Source of the DNA: Thermodesulfobacteriota bacterium
GTDB taxonomy: Bacteria; Desulfobacterota_D; UBA1144; Nemesobacterales; UBA2774
Reading direction: 5' to 3'
Assembly: GCA_035325995.1 (NCBI GenBank)
Contig: DAOKYU010000019.1
Location: 1-23,401, forward strand
Length of the DNA stretch: 23,401 nucleotides
Positions within the stretch are counted from its first letter, which is position 1; each line of letters opens with the position of its first letter. Below the pieces are notes generated by a model, which was not told the DNA's origin, made no database searches, and was given only the letters and a program-made list of their open reading frames with translations. Made by a program: the position numbers and the translations under genes. Shown here in pieces: positions 8,734 to 16,200 of this stretch.

Positions 8734-8890
8734 TCTCCTCCCCCTTGGAAGAGGGGAGGTGAAGGCTGGGGTGACCTCAAGTGGTGTCATTTCCAACGAT
8801 TCCGAGCGAGTGAGGAATTGGGTGCCGTTCCCATATCTCGCGGACGTTCATCCAGTACCGCTCAAAACCTGCTTCTTTAGTACCAAGCCT
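8734..8890 (+). repeat. C2-B composite repeat, copy 1
   Basis: CTCCTCCCCCTTGG-AAGAGGGGAGG forms an imperfect hairpin. It is followed by a linker (TGACCTCAAGT), GTCATTTCCAACGATTCCGA, and the B tail CCAGTACCGCTCAAAACC with CTTCTTTAGTACCAAG. The same hairpin-linker order is at 17738 and 20664. The B tail is shared with 251-300. Confidence 0.75.
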
Positions 8891-8891
8891 T

Positions 8892-8965
8892 AATCGGAAA
8901 TCCAGCACGCCATGCGTGCATGAATCCGATATCGCGGCACTCCGCCGCGACTCCACTCTTCCGTC
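8892..8965 (+). repeat. E-type double-hairpin repeat, copy 1
   Basis: It reads AATCCAGCACGC and continues for over 60 bases nearly identical to 23230-23303. The first hairpin is GCACGC-CAT-GCGTGC (8905-8919) and the second is TCGCGG-7 nt-CCGCGA (8932-8950). The first loop changes between the copies (CAT against CTC) while the stem is kept. In the other copy the second stem is extended by a matching G-C pair. Confidence 0.8.
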
Positions 8966-8977
8966 ATCTTTTTTTCA

Positions 8978-9009
8978 GTCATCCTGAACTCGTTTCAGGA
9001 TCTCGTCTT
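8978..9009 (+). repeat. D-type palindromic repeat, copy 1
   Basis: GTCATCCTGAACTCGTTTCA continues to GGATCTCGTCTT. TCCTGAA and TTCAGGA form a 7-bp stem with a 5-base spacer. Matching units are at 20773-20800 and 23300-23331. Translated, such units give the 'HPELVSGS'-like peptide seen in many bacterial intergenic repeats. Confidence 0.8.
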
Positions 9010-9031
9010 CCATCCTTGCCTTTGTTTTCCA

Positions 9032-9066
9032 TCCCCCCTTAGAAAAAGGAGGATAAGGGGAGATTT
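9032..9066 (+). repeat. C-type G-rich repeat
   Basis: TCCCCCCTTAGAAAAAGGAG is followed by GATAAGGGGAGATTTT, the same layout as 3561-3593 with a few changes in the G-runs. Confidence 0.7.
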
Positions 9067-9088
9067 TCTTGGAGTTGTTTCTTTTTCT

Positions 9089-9120
9089 GTCATTCCAGCG
9101 GAGGCTGGAATCCATTCTTT
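9089..9120 (+). repeat. F-type hairpin
   Basis: ATTCCAGC (9092-9099), loop GGAG, GCTGGAAT (9104-9111): a perfect 8-bp stem with a 4-base loop. The surrounding GTCATTCC...GGAATCCA text is again typical of dispersed intergenic repeats. Confidence 0.65.
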
Positions 9121-9292
9121 GCTTTTGTAGCCATCCCGCCTGCGAAGCCGGAGATCTATTCGACATCTATCTTCCTCCTCCCTCCAACAAAGGGCCGGAA
9201 AATGCCTATACGAGGCCCTCCCATCCTAGTTAACATAAGATATCTTATCGGACGCTCGATCCCACGCGATATGGGGCGCTTCATACACTCTG

Positions 9293-9400
9293 TAGTTCCG
9301 CTATTGCAATCGCTTTTATATTTAATCTTTTGAGCGCGCCTTTTAAATGATAGGGATAAAGAAAAGACTGGAAATAAAGCGGCGTGCAATAGCGGAACTA
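9293..9400. repeat. 108-bp palindromic element upstream of nfo, MITE-like
   Basis: TAGTTCCGCTATTGCA (9293-9308) is repeated as its exact reverse complement TGCAATAGCGGAACTA (9385-9400). The ends therefore form 16-bp perfect inverted repeats around a 76-bp AT-rich core. Pairing continues weakly inside (CGCTTT on the left against AAAGCGG on the right). It has no coding capacity. The size and layout fit a miniature inverted-repeat element. I see no clear target duplication at the flanks. It ends 44 bases before nfo. Confidence 0.6.
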
Positions 9401-9444
9401 GAATTCCTCCACAATCTCTCCAAATCCGGTAAATTACTACCTCT

Positions 9445-10278
9445 ATGAAATTCGGCTGTCACGTCTCCATCGCCGGGGGTATCGACAAGGCCCCGGCGCG
9501 CGCCCACGCCCTCGGCTGCGAATGCTTCCAGATATTCTCCCGCTCCCCGCGCGGCGGGAAGCCGCCGGTCCTGACAGACTCTATCGTCGCCTCTTTCAAA
9601 AGCTCCTGCGCCGCTTTCGGTCTCTTCGACTACTTCATTCATACCCCTTACTATATCAACCTCGCGTCCGAAAATCCGGCCCTCCGCGAATCCTCCGTCC
9701 GCATTATACGGGAAGAGCTCGAGCGGGGCACGCTCATCGGCGCGAAGTACGTCATGACGCACCTCGGGAGCTCGAAGGGCATCGACCGCTCCGTAGCCGT
9801 CGGCCGCGTCGTGGAAGGCGTAGCCGCCATACTCGAAGACTCGGGCAGCCTCACGACCGAGCTCCTCCTCGAAAACACGGCCGGCCAGGGCGAAACCATA
9901 GGCGACTCTTTCCCCGAGCTCGCCCGCATAATAAACGAAATCGAAAACCCCCGGCTCGGCGTCTGCCTCGACACCTCCCACCTCCTGGCCTCGGGCTACG
10001 ACATACGCACCAAAGCCGCGGTCGAGAAAACGCTCGGGGAATTTTCTTCGCTCATAGACCCGGCCCGCATAAGGCTCCTTCACGGTAACGACTCAAAGAT
10101 ACCCCTCGGCGAAAAGAAAGACCGCCACGAGCACATCGGCGAGGGAAAGATAGGCACGGCGGGATTCAGGGCCATCGTGAATCATCCGCTCCTAAAGGGC
10201 CTCGACATGATAGTCGAGATACCGCCCGAGGAAGTCGAAAGGGATATAGCGCTCCTTAAGAGCCTGCGGAAGAAATAG
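9445..10278 (+). CDS. nfo: Endonuclease IV (AP endonuclease)
   Basis: The enzyme cuts DNA 5' to abasic sites and some oxidised bases in base-excision repair. All nine metal ligands of the family are present: H66, H106, E143, D176, H179, H213, D226, H228 and E258. They sit 2-3 positions before those of the E. coli enzyme (H69 to E261), so three zinc ions should bind as usual. Motifs LLLENTAGQG (140-149), CLDTSHLLASGYD (174-186) and RHEHIGEG (227-234) are clear. Its 277 residues fit the family. The ATG at 9445 starts exactly where homologues do (MKFGCHVSIAGG), but no good ribosome site is visible. A palindromic element lies just upstream, and the YjgR-type gene follows after 66 bases, likely in the same transcript. 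Confidence 0.97.
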   Translation: MKFGCHVSIAGGIDKAPARAHALGCECFQIFSRSPRGGKPPVLTDSIVASFKSSCAAFGLFDYFIHTPYYINLASENPALRESSVRIIREELERGTLIGAKYVMTHLGSSKGIDRSVAVGRVVEGVAAILEDSGSLTTELLLENTAGQGETIGDSFPELARIINEIENPRLGVCLDTSHLLASGYDIRTKAAVEKTLGEFSSLIDPARIRLLHGNDSKIPLGEKKDRHEHIGEGKIGTAGFRAIVNHPLLKGLDMIVEIPPEEVERDIALLKSLRKK

Positions 10279-10344
10279 GCCGGCATCCGCCCCGGCATCC
10301 GATCCCTCCTTTACAATCCCCCACGGAAAAGTAATCATAGATAC

Positions 10345-11814
10345 ATGAGCCAGCCCCTCATAGCCGCGAAAGGAACCCGCGATCTCTTCATCCTCCCCCG
10401 CATGGCCAACAGGCACGGGCTCATCGCCGGCGCGACGGGCACCGGCAAGACGGTCACGCTCCAGGTCCTCTCCGAGAACTTCAGCAGGCTGGGCGTCCCG
10501 GTCTTTGTCGCCGACGTCAAGGGCGACCTCTCGGGCATAAGCAGGCCCGGAACGGACAACCCGAAAATAGCGGAACGCATACAAACGCTCGGTCTCTCCG
10601 ATTTTGTTTTCGAGGGAAGCCCCGTCACGTTCTGGGACGTCTTCGGCGAGGAAGGGCACCCGGTCAGGACGACGGTATCCGAGATGGGCCCCCTACTCTT
10701 GGGCCGTCTACTCGGACTCAACGACACGCAATCGGGCGTCCTCACGCTCGTCTTTAAAATCGCCGACGAGGAAAAACTTCTCCTCCTCGACCTTAAAGAC
10801 CTCCGGTCCATGCTCCAGTTCGTGGGAGACAACGCCTCGTCCTTCACGACCGAATACGGTAACGTCTCCCGCCCCAGCATAGGTGCCATACAGAGGGGCC
10901 TTCTCAGGCTCGAAGAGGAAAGCGGCGACATATTTTTCGGAGAGCCCGCTCTCAAGCTCGACGACCTCACCGCAGTGGACGAAAAAACGGGCCGCGGGAC
11001 GATAAACGTGCTCGCGGCCGACAGGCTGATCCGCTCCCCGGGCGTATACTCGACGTTCCTCCTCTGGCTCCTCTCCGAATTATTCGAGCAGCTCCCCGAG
11101 GTCGGCGACCCGGAAAAGCCCGTCCTCGTATTCTTCTTCGACGAGGCCCACCTCCTCTTCGACGACGCCCCCAGGGCGCTCCTCGACAAGATAGAGCAGG
11201 TCGCCCGCCTCATCCGCTCGAAGGGCGTCGGCGTCTACTTCGTCACGCAGAGCCCCCTCGACATCCCCGACGTCATACTCGGCCAGCTCGGGAACAGGGT
11301 CCAGCATGCACTCAGGGCGTACACCGCGCGCGACAAAAAAGCTATCAGGGCGGCGGCCGGGACGTTCAGGCCGAACCCCGCCCTCGACACCGAGCAGATA
11401 CTGACAGAGCTCGGCGTGGGCGAGGCCCTCGTATCCTTCCTCGACGCCAAAGGCAGGCCCGAAGTGGTCGAGCGCGCAATCGTTCGCCCGCCTTTCAGCC
11501 GTATGGGGCCCGTCACACCCGAAGAGCGTAAAGAAACCATCACTGCGTCCCCGATCAACGGCCACTATGAAGAAACCATCGACCGCGAATCGGCCTACGA
11601 AAAATTACAGGCCAGGGCAGAGGCAGACGCCAGGGCAGCGCCCCCTCCCCCGCCGAAGAGGAAACCGGGCCGTCCCAGGGATACCATTTTTGAGACGGCG
11701 GCCAAGTCCGCGGCGCGCTCGTTCGGAAGACAATTAGCGACCACCGGAAGACAAATAGCGACAGAGATCGTGCGCGGAGTTCTCGGCTCCATGCTCGGCG
11801 GAAAGCGCCGCTGA
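10345..11814 (+). CDS. yjgR: YjgR/DUF853-family HerA-like ATPase
   Basis: This is a P-loop ATPase of the HerA/FtsK superclass, of the group once called DUF853, with E. coli YjgR as type. Walker A GATGTGKT is at 29-36, followed by FVADVKGDLSGI (54-65), characteristic of the group. Walker B is VLVFFFDEAH (260-269). TQSPLDIP (301-308) follows. At 489 residues it has normal length. The biochemical role of YjgR is not established; HerA relatives move along DNA. The C-terminus has a proline run, then KRKPGRPRD (438-446), an AT-hook-like DNA-binding motif, then the usual KSAARSFGRQL helix. No strong ribosome site is seen before the ATG. It follows nfo by 66 bases on the same strand. Confidence 0.92.
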   Translation: MSQPLIAAKGTRDLFILPRMANRHGLIAGATGTGKTVTLQVLSENFSRLGVPVFVADVKGDLSGISRPGTDNPKIAERIQTLGLSDFVFEGSPVTFWDVFGEEGHPVRTTVSEMGPLLLGRLLGLNDTQSGVLTLVFKIADEEKLLLLDLKDLRSMLQFVGDNASSFTTEYGNVSRPSIGAIQRGLLRLEEESGDIFFGEPALKLDDLTAVDEKTGRGTINVLAADRLIRSPGVYSTFLLWLLSELFEQLPEVGDPEKPVLVFFFDEAHLLFDDAPRALLDKIEQVARLIRSKGVGVYFVTQSPLDIPDVILGQLGNRVQHALRAYTARDKKAIRAAAGTFRPNPALDTEQILTELGVGEALVSFLDAKGRPEVVERAIVRPPFSRMGPVTPEERKETITASPINGHYEETIDRESAYEKLQARAEADARAAPPPPPKRKPGRPRDTIFETAAKSAARSFGRQLATTGRQIATEIVRGVLGSMLGGKRR

Positions 11815-12100
11815 CGAACCCGGCACGGCTTATTCCAGCAACAATAAAGACATATTGCGGCATTCTTGAAGCCCGGCTTTAAGTACCCGCCCCTGAGCAT
11901 TTGTTTTCACTGACATTCCGTCCGAAAACGCCCCCGGATTCTTCCACCTCTGCTGTCATTTTCATGCCTTAAACGGGGGTTTTAAACCGTCACCTTAATA
12001 CGTGTGGATAAAAAAAGCATATTTCATATTCTTCTTTAAGTAATGGGGACACTCTCCCCCGCATCTGCACTGAATATTCGAAAAGAGGTCGTTCTATTCT

Positions 12101-12171
12101 GTCATTGCAAGGGAGCGTCTTCTGCGACCGTGGCAATCTCATCCTGTCATTTCGACCGCAGGGAGAAATCT
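12101..12171 (+). repeat. H-type dispersed repeat
   Basis: GTCATTGCAAGGGAGCGTCT is followed by GCGACCGTGGCAATCTC and then GTCATTTCGACCGCAGGGAG. Related text occurs at 23022-23090 (ATTGCAAGAAGCGTAGCGAC and GAAGCAA) and briefly at 3594-3610 (GACCGCGACAATCTC). Confidence 0.6.
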
Positions 12172-12195
12172 ATCTTTTACCCCCCTTAGGAAAAG

Positions 12196-12316
12196 GGCGG
12201 ACTGTGTCCGCCGACACCTACGACATATCGGCATCTGACACATTAATTATTCATCGTGCGGACGGCACAATGAATCACCAGCCCTGCTACGTCTTAAAGC
12301 ACACAATGTGTGTTAT
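12196..12316 (+). repeat. Hairpin-headed A-type repeat, copy 4, upstream of bcp
   Basis: It begins with the perfect hairpin GGCGGAC-TGT-GTCCGCC (12196-12212). The A body follows: CATTAATTATTCA, GCACAATGAATCACC, GCTACGTCTTAAAG and the palindrome CACACAATGTGTG. It reads toward bcp. An inverted partner (13116-13258) lies on the other side of bcp and the small gene. Confidence 0.7.
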
Positions 12317-12319
12317 ACT
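12311..12319 (+). promoter_or_regulatory. Candidate extended -10 promoter of bcp inside the A repeat
   Basis: TGTTATACT matches the extended -10 pattern TGnTATAAT in all but one base. Its TG comes from the right arm of the repeat palindrome. It would start transcription near 12326, about 25 bases before the bcp ATG, a normal leader that includes the GGGAGGA ribosome site (12337-12343). If real, the repeat supplies the promoter and the palindrome overlaps it like an operator. Confidence 0.4.
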
Positions 12320-12350
12320 CCATTCCAAAATCGTCCGGGAGGAACAAAAC

Positions 12351-12812
12351 ATGTCGGAGACGCTCAGGGCCGGTGACGCCGCGCCTGACATAGAAGCCGA
12401 AACCTACGGCGGCGAAAAGATAAAGCTCAGCAATTTTCACGGCAGGAAAACGGTCGCCCTCTACTTCTATCCGAAGGACTACACCGGCGGGTGCACGAAG
12501 GAGGCCTGCTCCATAAGGGACGGTTACGGCGAGCTCGAAGCGCTCGGCGTCGAGGTTCTCGGCGTGAGCACCGACAGCGTAAAATCCCACGAGGGCTTCC
12601 GCGACAAACACTCCCTCAACTTCCCGCTCCTCAGCGACAATGACAAGAAGATAGTAAAAGCCTACGGCGTCGAAAGCGCCTCGGGCTCCGCGAAAAGGGA
12701 GACGTTCCTCATAGACAAATCGGGGATAATAAGGCACATCTGGACCAAGGTCGATACTGCAGGCCACGCGGACCAGATTGCGAAAAAGGTAAAAGAGCTC
12801 GGCCTCGAATGA
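12351..12812 (+). CDS. bcp: Thioredoxin-dependent thiol peroxidase, Bcp/PrxQ type
   Basis: The enzyme reduces hydrogen peroxide and organic peroxides in the cytoplasm using reduced thioredoxin. The active site is YPKDYTGGCTKEAC: peroxidatic Cys48 and resolving Cys53, five residues apart as in atypical 2-Cys PrxQ/Bcp proteins. GVSTDSVKSHEGFRDKHSLNFPLLSD is the usual middle part. ETFLIDKSGIIRHIW (117-131) is the final strand region. Its 153 residues are typical. I place the start at ATG 12351 (MSETLRAGD): GGGAGGA is 7 bases upstream, and the frame before it is repeat DNA. The stop codon lies in a GGCCTC-GAAT-GAGGCC hairpin (12801-12816). It converges on a 61-residue gene 16 bases away. Confidence 0.96.
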   Translation: MSETLRAGDAAPDIEAETYGGEKIKLSNFHGRKTVALYFYPKDYTGGCTKEACSIRDGYGELEALGVEVLGVSTDSVKSHEGFRDKHSLNFPLLSDNDKKIVKAYGVESASGSAKRETFLIDKSGIIRHIWTKVDTAGHADQIAKKVKELGLE

Positions 12813-12828
12813 GGCCGCGGGGCTCGCT

Positions 12829-13014
12829 TCAAAACGAGCTGCCGAAGTAGGTACAGATCTTCGGGAAGGACGCCGCGGAAATTACATATCCGCAATCCGG
12901 GCACGATTCGCCGGCTTCCGCGCCGGCGTGCTCGGCCTTCCGTCTCGCCCGTAACATGGAGGCGTCCACCCCCGCCCTGCTCTCGTCCGCCCATAGGGCG
13001 TTCGTTTCACTCAT
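12829..13014 (-). CDS. Small CxxC-containing protein, 61 aa
   Basis: I do not recognise this protein. It has an excellent ribosome site, GGAGGT, 6 bases before the ATG, which strongly supports translation. The first 37 residues are polar and helical (MLRARRKAEHAGAEAGE at 20-36). A CPDCG motif follows (Cys38, Cys41), and a third cysteine at 54 lies in KICTYFGSSF. A full zinc ribbon needs four ligands, so this is either a half site that pairs in a dimer, a redox CxxC, or a shortened zinc-ribbon protein. It converges on bcp, and its upstream side carries an inverted copy of the repeat that precedes bcp. A link to thiol redox is suggested only by position. Confidence 0.65.
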   Translation of the reverse strand: MSETNALWADESRAGVDASMLRARRKAEHAGAEAGESCPDCGYVISAASFPKICTYFGSSF

Positions 13015-13087
13015 ACCACACCTCCGGCGGCCCTGTTTGAAATCTGGCGCCGCTCATGCCCGTAATTAAAGCACGCGCTGATTAAGG

Positions 13088-13113
13088 GCCGGTTATAAAA
13101 CGGTTAAACCGGC
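13088..13113. repeat. Inverted repeat upstream of the small Cys-motif gene
   Basis: GCCGGTT (13088-13094) and AACCGGC (13107-13113) form a perfect 7-bp stem with a 12-base AT-rich middle. It lies about 75 bases before the ATG at 13014, where an operator could sit. There is no T-run for a terminator on either strand. Confidence 0.45.
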
Positions 13114-13115
13114 AT

Positions 13116-13193
13116 TAACACACACGTAGTGTGTTTTATGACGTAGCAAGTGTGGAGATTCATGGCAAGTGATGCGCGGTTGGTGGTGATAAT
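13116..13193 (-). repeat. A-type repeat, copy 5, the only inverted copy
   Basis: Read on the minus strand it contains TTATCACC, TGCCATGAATCTCC, TTGCTACGTCATAAAACACA and the palindrome AACACAC-TACGT-GTGTGTT (13117-13135). It points into the small Cys-motif gene as copy 4 points into bcp. In the palindrome the stem is kept while the centre differs from the other copies. Confidence 0.7.
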
Positions 13194-13243
13194 TTTGCCT
13201 CTGCTACATCGGATTCCCGCGCGTGTTGCGTGCTCCGTTGCCG

Positions 13244-13271
13244 GCGGACGGTGTCCGCACGCCCGGCGTGC
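13244..13271. repeat. Two fused 6-3-6 hairpins directly after the lhr stop
   Basis: GCGGAC-GGT-GTCCGC (13244-13258) and GCACGC-CCG-GCGTGC (13257-13271) are two perfect 6-bp stems with 3-base loops that share two bases. They touch the lhr stop codon (13272-13274). They may protect or end the lhr transcript, but no T-run follows. The first matches the hairpin at 12196-12212. The second has the same stem as 8905-8919 and 23242-23256. Confidence 0.65.
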
Positions 13272-16200
13272 CTAGGCAACGCCTTTCCCCAGGTACGCCC
13301 TCAGCTTCGGCGAAAAGCTCCTTCTTACGAGCGCGGATTTCAGATTCCATTCCTCGTCGCCCGCGTCGGACTCCGAAATAATCCTTATCTCCTCTCCCTC
13401 TTTCACGGCGACCGGTACCCCGTCCCTGTAAAGGACCCTGTTCTTGTAGAGTGACGATACCCTCTTCCCCGGGGTTATTATCCCGGTCAGATTGAGCGGA
13501 TCGGCTGCGCTTATCGAAACGAGCGTCCCCGACTTCGCCCTCCGCCTCGTCTCCCTGAGGCCCGCGACTGCCTCCGGCAGCGCGAACTGCTCTCCCCACA
13601 CGCCGTCTACGAACCTTCCACCCCTCACCTCTCCCCTTAATTCCATCAGCCTTAACGCCTTAACTAGATCCCTCCACGGCGGCGAAAAGCTCTCCCTCTC
13701 CGCGAGCCTCCTGAAAAGCACGCCATATCTTTCCAGCAGCACCATCGCGAGCGCCCGGAGGTCGGCAGCCGTCCTCTCCCCGTCCTCACCCGTGCGTATG
13801 AGCGACCACCTCCCCGCGCCCTCCATGTTGAAGCTTATCCTCTTCCTCCTTCCGGCAGAAGTCCTGTACTTCGAGCTCACGAGAAGCGCCCGGAGGCCGG
13901 TATAGCTGTCGGACGTCACCATCCCGTGCGCCACGAGCTCCGCTATCGCCGCCTCGACGTCGGTCCGGAGCCCCTTCACGCCATCCACTATCTCGTCGAA
14001 GAACGAGGCCCCACGCGTCCCCAGGAATTCCAGCACCGAGGCCGCCCTCCGCGAAAGCCCTTCGCCGTCCGAGCCCTGAGCGAGCTTCCTCCACACGCCC
14101 AGGTTCGTCCTTCTCACTATCGTCACGGGGGTCGTCTTTATCGGCCCCTGCCTCTTGCCCCCGTTCCCGCTGGGCGCCTTGAATCTCCCCCAGACGGCGC
14201 TTCCCGAAAGGCACAGCGTATCCAGCCATCCGTGATCGTAGCCCTTCATGCGCGCCGACAAAATATCCCCCTCCCACGCCGCCGCCGGCGTCTCGAACCC
14301 CTCCAGCATCCCGAGTATTCCCCGTAGCGCTTCCACCCCCTCGGGCCTGTCCTCGCCGTCTACCCCGTGCCGCGAAAAGAGATATCTCATGAAATCCGCT
14401 GCCGTCACGGGCTCTATCTCCCGCCGGAGCTTGGTCATCGTGTACTTATGTATGCGCGCGAGGAGCCTCCTCTCGCACCACTCGAGCCCCTCTTCACCCG
14501 GGGTGAAATGCCCCCTGAAGACGAACCCCTCCCCTTCGAGTATCGCGAGCGCCCTCTCCACGCCGGCCTCCGTCACGCCGAGCGTTCCGGCAAGAACCCC
14601 AGCCGTCACGGGCCCGAGCGCCTCCAGCCGCCCCCGCGTTATCTCGACGAGCGCCTGGTCCCTCGTCACCTCAGCGCCCCTAAGCCTCTCCGGAATATCT
14701 ATCTCCGGCACAAGCACACCGTCCGGGTGTACGGCCTTCATATGATGGAGCCTCTCGGCAGCCACCCAGAAAACCTTTTCTCCAACCCTGAGCTCCGCCG
14801 CCCTCTCCTGCTTTGTCAGCTCCCCGAAATACTCTTTCCATCCGCCGGCGGCGTCGCCTGTCTCGCCTTCGTTCTCCGTAATGAATCCCGTCAGCACCAG
14901 CGCATCGTGAAGCTCCTCCGCGTTCTCCGCCTCGGGCCAGGCTTCTTCTTTAACACCCCTCACAGCCCCGGCATCGAGCTGCCCGAGCTCGGCCGCCTCC
15001 TTCGGGTCGAGCCATCTCCTGTTCTGAACGGCGTGCGTCCTTCTCTCTTCGAGGGGCACGTCGTCGAGGAAGGAATACGGCCTCGCGTTAAGCACCTGCT
15101 CCGAAAGCGGCGAAGGCTCCCGCAAATCCCGCGCCAGTGTTTCGACATTCCCCGCATGTATATCCGTCAATAATCTTTCGAGGCTCTCTATGTCCATAGC
15201 CTCGTTGAGGCAGTCGCCGATCGTCTGGCTCACGAGCGGATGCTCCGGTATCTCCCTCTCGCCGACAATATTTTCGAGGCACGCTATCTGGTCCGGGAAC
15301 ACCTGCGCAATCAGGTCCTCGGAATGTATGCGCTGAATCGCGGGCGGCACCTTCTTTCCCGTCCACCTCCTCAAGACAGCAAGCGCGGTGCTCGCGTTCC
15401 ACCTCCACCTCACCTCGAACATCGGCGCATCGAGAAGCGCCTGCGTCAGCACCTGCCGGACACTGCCCGGATGGAGGTAGTGGTAAACCTCCTCCAGCGG
15501 AAAGCTGTGCGTCGCACCAAGGCTCAGTATGATCGAATCCTCGGTCGCCGCCGCCTGGAGCTCGAAGTTAAACTTCCTGCAGAACCTTTTTCTAAGCGAA
15601 AGCCCCCACGCCCTGTTCATCCTGCTCCCGAACGGCGAATGTATGACGAGGTTCATCGCCCCGGCCTCGTCGAAAAATCTTTCGAGAACGAGCCTTTTCT
15701 GTGTCGGTATCACGCCGAGCGCGGCCTTCACGACGGCCATGTACGTGACGAGCTGATCGGCGGCCTCCTCGCCGAGCCCGGTAGTTTTAACAACGTGCTC
15801 TATTGCATCCCTTTTCCACGAGTCTCCCATCATCCCGTCGAGCGCGTCGTCCTTTTCCCTTAGCCAGCTCAGGTCCCCGAGCTTCTCCGATATCCCTTCC
15901 CTTAGCCTCGATACCGCGTACGACAGCTCAGGGCTCCTCCCCGGCGCTTCCCCGAACCAGAACGGAATCGTAGGCGGGAGCGCCCCGGCGTCCTCGACCC
16001 TCACCTTCCCCCCGACGACCTGTATTATCCGCCACGAATGGTTGCCCAGGAGGAAAATGTCCCCGGCAGTGCTCTCTATGGCGAAGTCCTCGTTCACCGT
16101 CCCGAGAAAGGTCCCCGTCGGCTCCAGAATCACGTCGTAGTCGAAGCTGTCGGGTATCGTCCCGCCCGACACTATCGCCGCAATCCGCGCCCCCTTCCGC

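Larger units (their letters stand above)
8608..9444. other. Repeat-rich 837-bp gap between divergent operons
   Basis: No gene is credible here. From left to right it holds a C2-B pair (8734-8890), an E unit with two hairpins (8892-8965), a D palindrome (8978-9009), a C unit (9032-9066), an F hairpin (9089-9120) and a 108-bp palindromic element (9293-9400). The promoters of the transporter operon and of nfo must lie among these. The hlyD-like promoter is not obvious. Confidence 0.7.
11815..12350. other. Intergenic region before bcp
   Basis: No gene is credible in these 536 bases. A small hairpin GGGGA-CACTC-TCCCC lies at 12045-12059. An H-type unit (12101-12171), a truncated C unit (12180-12196) and a hairpin-headed A unit (12196-12316) follow in tandem. 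A frame open from 12105 into bcp is repeat read-through, not coding. Confidence 0.65.

Noticed and set aside
12045..12059. GGGGA-CACTC-TCCCC hairpin as the end of a transposable element
   Set aside because: The stem is only 5 bp, no transposase is nearby, and I found no second copy in the window.
12105..12350. Longer bcp with 82 extra N-terminal residues
   Set aside because: The extension is H, C and A repeat sequence. The ATG at 12351 has a good ribosome site and matches the family start.
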